From the NCBI GenBank assembly GCA_030077755.1, contig JAQJZZ010000017.1, positions 2,356,001-2,420,000 of the forward strand: DNA of 64,000 nucleotides, in the 5' to 3' direction. The number at the start of each line of letters is the position of its first letter. The first letter of the stretch is position 1. This DNA is from Filosporella fistucella (lineage: Eukaryota; Ascomycota; Leotiomycetes; Helotiales). The position numbers were made by a program, and so were the translations under genes. The notes beneath the pieces were generated by a model. It saw nothing but the letters and a program-made list of their open reading frames with translations, was not told the DNA's origin and ran no database searches. Shown here piece by piece: positions 56,585 through 64,000 of this stretch.

Positions 56585-58318
56585 ATGATGGCCGCGACTG
56601 CAAAGTCTAGAATAGGTTGCTTGAATTGCAGAGAAAGAAACATTAGGGTGAGTAAGACATTGACAGACACATTCCCCGCCCCGCACTGACTTTGAAGACG
56701 CGACCTAGAACTAACAATCGCAGTGCGATCTCAACAGACCTCTTTGCACAAAATGTTCGATATCGGGGCGCAAATGTCAAGGCTATCGCAAACAGTCAAT
56801 TGATCATGGGCGCCTTAGTCCCACGAAACCGATACTTGGGAAGGATTCAGACCTTACAATCGAGAACTCGCCACGATCAGGTCCTGTCCTCATCGATCAA
56901 TTCCTCTCCCTCTTTCTCCAAGATTACCTTCCAAAGTCGCAGACGCAGATAGTACATAATCATCAACATGGACTGTCGTGGGCGCAATATATGCCGGATA
57001 TCTCGAACAAGAGCACTGCGCTCGTCCAGTCACTCGCTGCAGTTAGCCTGGCGATAGTTGGTAGATCAAATGAAGACGAGAGATTGATCAAAAGGAGCTT
57101 TGAGATATACGGGAGCGCGCTGAGGTCGTTGCAGAAGTCATTAGCAAATCCAGATTCGAGGTCAAGTCAGGACACGTTGGCGTCGATGATGGCGTTGAAG
57201 ACATATGAGGTTGGTAATACATTTCGCACACTAGATTCGCGCTGATCGAATATAGCTTTGGCAACCAACATTCAAGTCAGGTCATGGTTGGATGGCACAC
57301 GTCCAAGGGGCGGGGAAGATAATCCAAGGTGGTGGACCAATTAGTTCTGAAGTTCCGCTCAATGTTTCCCTGTTGTCAGACTTTCGAACATCTTCTGTAA
57401 GCAAGTCGCGTCCCCTGCTTCTCATATCTGACCCCCAAACAGGTCTTTGATGCCTGCGGACGACGGAGAGCAATCGATATCGGACAATCAGAATGGAAGA
57501 AGTTCCGTGAAGGCAAGCCAAAATTGAGCGAGCTTATGCTGGATATAATTGTCGAAATCCCAGCAATGTTCGAAAAGACCGACGACCTCCTCGAAAATCC
57601 GGCAAAGGAGCCAGGATATACATTACAAAGAGTGGCGTTGATGCAGAGCTATGCATTGGTACATCAAGGCCTGGAGGCCTGGTATCAACAGGCCGAAAAA
57701 TCCATCTCAGGCCCTCTATATTGGCAGGGTGTTTCTGCGGAGCAGGTTGGAGATTCCAATGCTCAGTTCGGTCCTAGCCTTCAGTTCCCATCACTGCCTG
57801 TCGCCCAAATGGTCCTGATTTATTGGAGTATTCGAGCCATGCTCTATGGCGAAATGGACCATCTCTTCTCGCCGCCTTCGTCGCCACATTCGACTCCTTC
57901 GTCAATCACCGAAGATCCAGATACCCCGCCAAATGAATATTTCTCCTCCGCTATATCCTTTGCAGACTTGGTAGTTCGATCCGTCCCATTCTGCACCAAT
58001 CCTGCTCATGGCATGGCTGGCGTGCAAACCGTTGCTTTCCCATGCTGGACTACGCAGCATAACATTTATTTTGGAAGATCAGTTGCCAAACACGAATATA
58101 TGTATAATTTATCGCGTCATATCGGTGGCTCAAGGGGTCTCTTCTTCCTCAGCCTAATCACAAATTTGACAAGAGCAGAATACGCTGCCATGGGAAAATA
58201 TGGATTGACGAGCCGGATAGAAAGTCAGAAGGGGAGTGAAATCACCTTCATGGATAAGAAGAGTACCGAGGATTTCAAGTTCAACATCTTGCCTGATATG
58301 CCTGTTGCTGGTGTCTGA
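56585..58318 (+). CDS. Zn2Cys6 fungal transcription factor
   Basis: Predicted nuclear regulator of 521 residues, four exons: 56585-56647, 56724-57209, 57256-57396 and 57443-58318 (introns of 76, 46 and 46 bases). The zinc cluster is at the very N-terminus, C12, C15, C22, C29, C32 and C39 (GCLNCRERNIRCDLNRPLC), split by intron 1 after the Arg codon. The rest matches the fungal-specific transcription factor domain of DUF3468 type (SKSTALVQSLAAVSLAIVGR-like helix; later the FDACGRRRAIDIGQSEWKKF segment). Joining the four exons keeps one frame with no stops. Targets are unknown; the nearest downstream gene is the GH6 cellulase, but a link is only positional. Confidence 0.85.
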
Positions 58319-59997
58319 AAAACGACGATAATATCAGAGCTTCATGCAATCCAGGAGTCATGATATGGAGACTACAATATCATCGGATTTGCAGCTGTTC
58401 AAGCTGCGCCGTTGGATTACGGCCGGCTCCCCGAAAATGGTTTCAACCATCGAGAAGAGGGTTTCATCCCGCTTTTACAGAATTCGGGGATGGCGACGCG
58501 CGCCATGAGTTCGGGTAGCGGAGGGAGAGGGTCAAACAATGCCATCCTGATGCTGCAAAGCGATCGAGTTCTGGTATCCAGAAGGGAAATGGATTAGGGT
58601 GAATATCGCATCCTGCGGTACCGGGAAAGGCGATGATGAACGCATATAGAACACAGATGGTAGGAGAGAAAGACATGTGTATGGATCTGATGCATAAACC
58701 AACACTGACCTCTGCTTGGACTATCGGACTATCGAGATGACGGAAAGTTTTTGCCAACTGGCTCTGTGAATTTAGCGTACACAAATTTTGAGTTTGTTAG
58801 CCTTTGATTTTCGAGGCTTGGAAGAATTTGGAAAGAGGGCTTCTAGAAAGATCCCCCTCTTGATCTTCTATCCCATCCGACCGAGATACCCATGGTCTGT
58901 TGGTACCTCGCACCATATGGGTGAAGTACACGCTCACTGTGAGTATATACTTCTCTTGTGAACATGAACTCCTATCCGAATTCTTTCGCAGAATAACTCG
59001 GTCCATTTTATCACAAGAATCTCGATGTCTCTTTCTAATACACTGCACCCAGGAATTCATCCCAACTTATACCTTCTATGCTCGCATTCTCTATCCAAGT
59101 CTGCCTTGAATATTCACCCCAGTTCGTAAATAATAACTCTTCAACTATACCCCCTTGCTGCAGAAACCAGATGTGCAACAAACTCCTAAAGAAGTAAAAG
59201 CTATCTGTGCCCTTTCCGCAAAAGCAGGTCTAAGCCAAAGGTCTCTGCTCGAAAGTACGGGTGAAGATATTTATGGTAACAAGGAGACCTCTGTCCCGCT
59301 CCCCTTTTCCGCTCCCAAACGCACTCGATTCAACTAGGCGAAAATATCCGAGCACATTATTGCCAGATTGGTTCAGGTGCGGGCGGCACTTGGACCCCTC
59401 CTGTTCGAATGAGGGGACTTTAGCAGAGTTTAGCCTTCGCTTGGATCGATGGTATTTACCCCAGATTTCGACGTTGGGCTTCTGGCTTTTGGCTTTTCGA
59501 TATGGCTTGCATGTCTTCCTTGGCGAGGCAGATTTGGGAGATCTGAGATAGCGGCTCGGGTGAAGACATCGGTTTGGCGTTCCGCTGAGCCTTGGGTGAG
59601 GGATTTCATTATCAAGTTGAGTTGGTTCATTCAATGAGTATTCATCCTGTGGAGAATACTTGATCCACTCTCTATGTATACGGACAAGCAATTCCAATCA
59701 TCTACAGCCAACGTTGTTCCGAAGAGGCTCTTTTAAGCATTGCGGTGTGCTCGGTGGGACCATTTATCCCCGGTCCTTTTGATGTCAATTTTAATGTACC
59801 TTTTCCCACAGTACTAGTTAATGATAATATACTTTCGAACAGTTATGGTCATGGGGGACCATGGATTTTGCACTCGCAGTGAATCGTCTAAATGGCGGAT
59901 CTCTTTCAAGTGACAAGTGTTATAAAACTTCCTCGAATTCCACCTTGCCATCTTCTTTCACTCACTCATCACACTTTCCGGTCGTGTTCATCGCATC
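58319..59997. other. 1.7 kb intergenic upstream of GH6
   Basis: No supported gene. Antisense pairs of frames near 58412-58784 and 59230-59697 look spurious. A CCCCGG element at about 59768 fits the carbon-repressor consensus SYGGRG on the minus strand, and TATAAAA at 59921 serves the GH6 gene. Confidence 0.4.
59921..59927 (+). promoter_or_regulatory. TATA box of GH6 gene
   Basis: TATAAAA lies 71 bases upstream of the GH6 start codon. A single SYGGRG-type site about 150 bases further upstream is compatible with carbon catabolite repression but is weak evidence alone. Confidence 0.5.
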
Positions 59998-61279
59998 ATG
60001 AAATACACTACTTTCATCGCAGCTCTCTGGGCTTGTTCTCTCACAGCAGCTTTGCCAGCAGCCGACTCGGCAGACGCCAAGAAGGATATCAACCCTTTCG
60101 AAGGCAAAAATTACTTCGCCAACTCTTTCTACGCTGGAGAACTCAACGCAACCGTGGCCGCCTTCCTGGCTAGGAACGATACTTTGAACGCTGCTCGCAC
60201 GCGCACAGTCCAGAAGACGGGAACATTCGTATGGATCACTACAGTTTCCAATCTCGGACTCATCGATAAAACCATCAAAGAAGCTCGAGCTGAACAGCGA
60301 AAGACGGGAAAGAAACAGATTGTAGAATTGGTCTTGTATAATCTGCCAGACAGAGATTGCTCAGCTGGCGACTCAGCCGGCGAATTTAAGAGTGTAGAAA
60401 ATGGATTGGAGAAGTATAAACATACTTTCGTCGATCCGTACGCCAAAGCTTTGAAGGCAGCAAGAGATCTCAGTTTTGCTGTTATTCTGGAACCCGATAG
60501 TCTTGGAAACGTGATTACGAACCAGAATGTTCCATTCTGTGCGAATGCCTCAGTAGTTTATGAGCAGGGAATCGCGTATGCGATTTCAAAGCTACAGGCT
60601 CCAAATGTGGCGTTGTATATTGACGCTGCTCATGGTGGGTGGTTGGGATGGGACGGCAATCTTCCACTTGGTAAGTTCTAGCTTTTAACTCCTTCTCCCA
60701 TCAATTTTGTACATTGACTGATATGTCCTCCCAGCTGCCGCCGAATTCTCCAAAGTCGTCACCCTAGCCCAAAATCTCACCAAAGGCGCAACAATCCGCG
60801 GTTTCGCAACCGATGTATCAAATTATAATCCCTACATCGCCAACCCACGAGCAAACTACACAGAATGGAGTAACGCCTTTGACGAACTCCATTACGCCCA
60901 AGCTCTTGCTCCTCATCTAACTAATCTCTCTCTCCCTGCCCACTTTATCATCGATCAAGGACGCAGCGGGCTCCAGAATAAGAGAAAAGAATGGGGCGAG
61001 TGGTGTAATGTTGAAGCTGGATTTGGAATCATGCCTACGACTAAGACGAATAGTACGCTGGTGGATAGTATTGTTTGGGCGAAGCCTGGCGGGGAGAGCG
61101 ATGGTGCTTGTGGGATTTTGGTGAAAGGAGAGGGAGCGCCAAGAGCTGGAATGTGGTGGGAGGCGTATGTGGAGGCTTTGGTGGTGAATGCGAACCCGGA
61201 GATTGTGCCTACCTATGTGAGTGTGGAGGATGGAGAAGGTGAGGATGAGGATGATGGGTGGTGGAATGGATGGTGGTAG
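59998..61279 (+). CDS. Secreted GH6 cellulase (cellobiohydrolase/endoglucanase)
   Basis: Glycoside hydrolase family 6, inverting beta-1,4-glucanase acting on cellulose. Predicted 405 residues, exons 59998-60670 and 60735-61279 (64-base intron, phase 1). Signal peptide KYTTFIAALWACSLTAALPA. Catalytic centre: LYNLPDRDCSA with acid candidate Asp120, and ILEPDSLGNVITN with Asp167. Further family blocks: DAAHGGWLGW, FIIDQGRSG, CNVEAGFG, WAKPGGESDG and GAPRAGMWWEAY. The usual GECDG reads GESDG, so one conserved Cys is Ser while a nearby GACG may compensate. There is no CBM1. The C-terminus is an unusual acidic and Trp-rich tail (EDGEGEDEDDGWWNGWW). Start is the first ATG after the TATA box. Confidence 0.93.
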
Positions 61280-62217
61280 TTTGGGGTGGATGAGTGAGAT
61301 CGGAGATGTTATCAGGAGGGGGAACTTACGTAATGCGGGATACGAGTAGGCATTGATATATATATATATATACTTGGATATTATGTATATAAAAGGGATT
61401 GCATCTTTCAAGTTATACAACGAGCAAGCAGCATCATTTGTCCCCATTCCCAAGAAAGCAAATCCGGGCACTGAATTGTAGAAACATCTTCAGATCTGAT
61501 TTGAAATCACTTCATCGAGATATATCTATTTCTAAGAGAATGTGATCAAGTAAGATATTTGTGTTTAACTTACACTTCTAACATTCATGCCGCACAGAAA
61601 TTGCGAATCTGTTCGTCGTATTTATTCTTGACATTAAAGTCGATCAAAATTTGATCCGTCCTCTTCAAACCTTTTGTATCCACTTCAAAGGTGACTTCAT
61701 CCACAAGTTTTTGCTTTCCAAGTAGAGAATATAACCCTTTAGGTCAGTTTGTTTATCTTACAGGTATGGAATACCAGCGTAGGGATATCATATTCGAAAC
61801 ACGCCACTCTCAGCCAAGGAATACTGGTAATTATCAATACATGATCCGGGAATAAGCCGTGATTAATGTTGGGCGGAGCTGAGAGTGCATTGACAGACCA
61901 GCTTCGGTATTTGACGGCGCTTACTTGGGTTGAGGAGATGTTTTATGTCATAATGTGGAGTATGATATCATGATACTGAGTTTGTTTATTGTGGCATGCA
62001 GCAGTCTACACGCCGAATTTATCATGCGGCACATATTCATAGTTGATGTGATACTGCAAGCAACATTTCCACACAATGAAAGGATTGTTTGGTAATAAAA
62101 CCTCCTATTTTAAAGGAGTATGTTAAGGTCTTACATTTCATTATCCCAACACCAAGCTTTGCCTGATGCGATGACATCTCTATATACAATTCAAAGTCGT
62201 GATCACAAAATATTAAT
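61280..62217. other. Intergenic between convergent genes
   Basis: Holds the 3' ends of GH6 (+) and the allergen-like gene (-). An (AT)n microsatellite of about eight units lies at 61356-61372. No gene is seen. Confidence 0.45.
61356..61372. repeat. (AT)8 microsatellite
   Basis: Alternating AT over about 17 bases in the 3' flank of the GH6 gene. Confidence 0.8.
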
Positions 62218-63212
62218 CTATTTCATGAATCCGGCCTTTCCATCTCCATCAGCATCTTTCTTTGGGTTGAGCTTATCCATCAAGCTTGGCTTGTGTGTAG
62301 AAGAGGTAGAAGAAGTATTGGATATGTTGTGGCCAACTCCAGTGCCTGTGGTAGTACCCTACTTTACGTTAGTAGATGTATTCGATGCAGGAAGTATGGA
62401 CTTACAGTTGTGGCACCGTGAGTTCCGTGAGGTCCGTGAGTACCAGTTGATCCAAGGTGAGATCCTGAGTGGGTTCCAGAGCGAGTAGAATCATTCTCGG
62501 TCAAAGAGGTAGTTCCTCGAGCACCTGCCCCACCGAGGGTACCTCCAACAGCACGAGGCTCGCCTCTGAACGCATCAGTACGCTCTTCACGACCACTCAA
62601 GTGCCCACCCTGTCTTTTGAACTCATCCATTGTGACAGCTGGTAATGATGTTGCAGTGTGGTGCTTAGCCTCATTTTGGTGAACTTCGTGTACAGGGACG
62701 GTGGTATGGACGACTGATGGTTGGATAGTTTCCTTCTGGATAACTGGTTGGATGTTCTCGTGAACGTGGTGGTGTACGTGCTCGCCAACAATGGTTGGTG
62801 CGGCAGCAGAGGTGTGTTGAGTATCGCCGACAGTGCGGGTGTTCTTGAATTGAGCTTGCTCAGCTGCAAGGCGTTCCTTTACGTGTGAATCATCGCCGTG
62901 CTTGACATTGCGAGTCTCCACACCTGCCATTTGGTGGGTGTGCTGTTCTGGAAGAACCTCTCTGTCCTTGATGGGCTGGACTGAGGTGTGATGGTGGTCT
63001 TGGTGAACTTCTCTGTCGACGGCGGTGGTGACATTTTCGTGTTGTGTGCGGGTTACGTTCTCGTGTTGGACGGCTGGGTTTACGGTCTGCAAATATTAGT
63101 AAATGTATACATGAAAGCTTGAAGGAAACTGGAGGCGTACCTCATGAACCGTGGTATCGTGCTTTCCATCTTTGGAGAGGAAGTTTCCAACTGCTGCCTT
63201 TGCTTTCTCCAT
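62218..63212 (-). CDS. Histidine-rich allergen-like stress protein
   Basis: Predicted cytosolic protein of 297 residues, exons 63212-63141, about 63086-62406 and 62358-62218. It belongs to a fungal family often annotated as 'allergen' and induced under stress; the biochemical role is unknown. Evidence: start EKAKAAVGNFLSK, repeated H/E/V-rich units (VHQDHHHTSVQPIKDREVLP, EHVHHHVHENIQPVIQKETI, HTTVPVHEVHQNEAKHH) and FKRQGGHLSGREERTDAF, then a Gly/Thr/His linker and the conserved end KPSLMDKLNPKKDADGDGKA. The last two introns restore both termini. No signal peptide or TM; predicted largely disordered. Confidence 0.82.
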
Positions 63213-64000
63213 TTTGACTTCGGGTGTGATTTAAGTGGGCTGGGTTGATGTAAGGAAGTGACTGATGAATGTAGAATGTGGTTTATTGAAGAGTAATTAT
63301 GTTGGGCATTAGAGAAGTAATATACCTTCATCAGCTACATTCAAAACATTGCGTATGCTTATCGAGCTGTCCTATGACAGCAGGGAATCCGGATCCTACA
63401 TCATCAATGACGGATGTTTCGACGAAACTCTGGCTCAACCATAGGAATATGGAAAAGATGGAAGTAGCCTCGATCCCACTTGCCTGGTTAGTCGTAGGAG
63501 GGTGATGAGGGGTACTATCGGAAGGCTCAATCTGATATCGGGGTAGCTGTGAAAGAGAGCCTGGAGGTTTCAAAGGTGGAGTGGATCGTAGAGATGTACC
63601 TAGAGTAGCGCCAAAATATGATGAAAGAGAACCCGGATCATAGGGAATGCTGGCTACTGGCTAGCTTGCATGTGCTCATGAAATGGAACCTCTTGTCGCA
63701 CTTGATATCCAAGGCAGGGACTTCACGATCCTGCTTCGGGCATACCGATAATTTGGAATTAAGCTTCATGAAGAGATCTCCAAGGATATCCAAAACTCAA
63801 GAAGAAGGACGATGACCCGCATGAATGACACGAAGGTATGATGAGAGGAAGGAGACTAGTACCGGTAGGTACTTTTGCTGGAACGGGTTTTGACCCGAGT
63901 CTGGAACAAACCCTACGAGTATAGGAAGATCAGCGCGAGGATTTGGACGATGCTTGCAATTCCTTGCGTGATGCTGGGTATTTATCTCTCAACAATGATG
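63213..64000. other. Intergenic to window end
   Basis: Upstream of the allergen-like gene. Only short frames on both strands. The gene beyond the window edge, if any, is not visible. Confidence 0.4.

Noticed and set aside
59230..59697. 155-codon minus frame upstream of GH6
   Set aside because: Starts at TTG, is overlapped by plus frames and has Arg/Ser/Pro-rich noncoding-like composition.

Overview
The window is nuclear DNA of a filamentous ascomycete (Pezizomycotina). Most genes are interrupted by short introns (42-76 bases, GT-AG, plus two GC-AG) with CTAAC-type branch sites. The gene set includes a HET-domain protein, Zn2Cys6 regulators, a fungal Dicer, secreted cellulases and a fungal-type histidine-rich allergen-like protein. 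The protein flavour suggests Leotiomycetes, but that is inference and no species is claimed. Twenty-two protein genes are supported. Exon chains were checked for phase, and the exon sums divide by three except in one gene with an apparent frameshift. The BTB gene is incomplete at its 5' end.

Region 1-15 kb: Zn2Cys6 regulator (+), Dicer-like 1 (-), TAP42-type PP2A regulator (+), BTB protein (-). Dicer and TAP42 diverge from a 369-base gap; TAP42 and the BTB gene converge. Region 15-25 kb: TM9 (EMP70) membrane protein (+), sugar/quinate-type MFS transporter (+), a UCH deubiquitinase-like protein whose catalytic Asp is Glu (-), and a large uncharacterised fungal protein (-). Region 24.3-26.7 kb is gene-poor and carries a decayed ~147-base tandem repeat.

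Region 26.7-38 kb: alpha/beta hydrolase, KE4-type ZIP zinc transporter, amino-acid permease and ankyrin-repeat protein kinase (all +), then pyridoxamine-phosphate oxidase and a second UCH paralogue with an intact triad (both -). A tRNA-Ser-like 5' fragment lies at 35.36 kb.

Region 38-64 kb is rich in secreted proteins: a CBM1 mini-protein with seven exons, a GH131 beta-glucanase, and a secreted six-hairpin glycosidase-like enzyme that meets the GH131 gene tail to tail with 85 bases between. Next come a four-TM protein with repeated W-K-x-P motifs, a six-cysteine small secreted protein, a HET protein, a cysteine/lysine-rich secreted protein built from an internal duplication but carrying a frameshift, a second Zn2Cys6 regulator, a GH6 cellulase and the allergen-like protein. 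The CBM1, GH131, six-hairpin and GH6 genes look like a plant- or fungal-wall polysaccharide toolkit. The least explained items are the W-motif membrane protein, the duplicated cysteine-rich protein and the divergent UCH pair.
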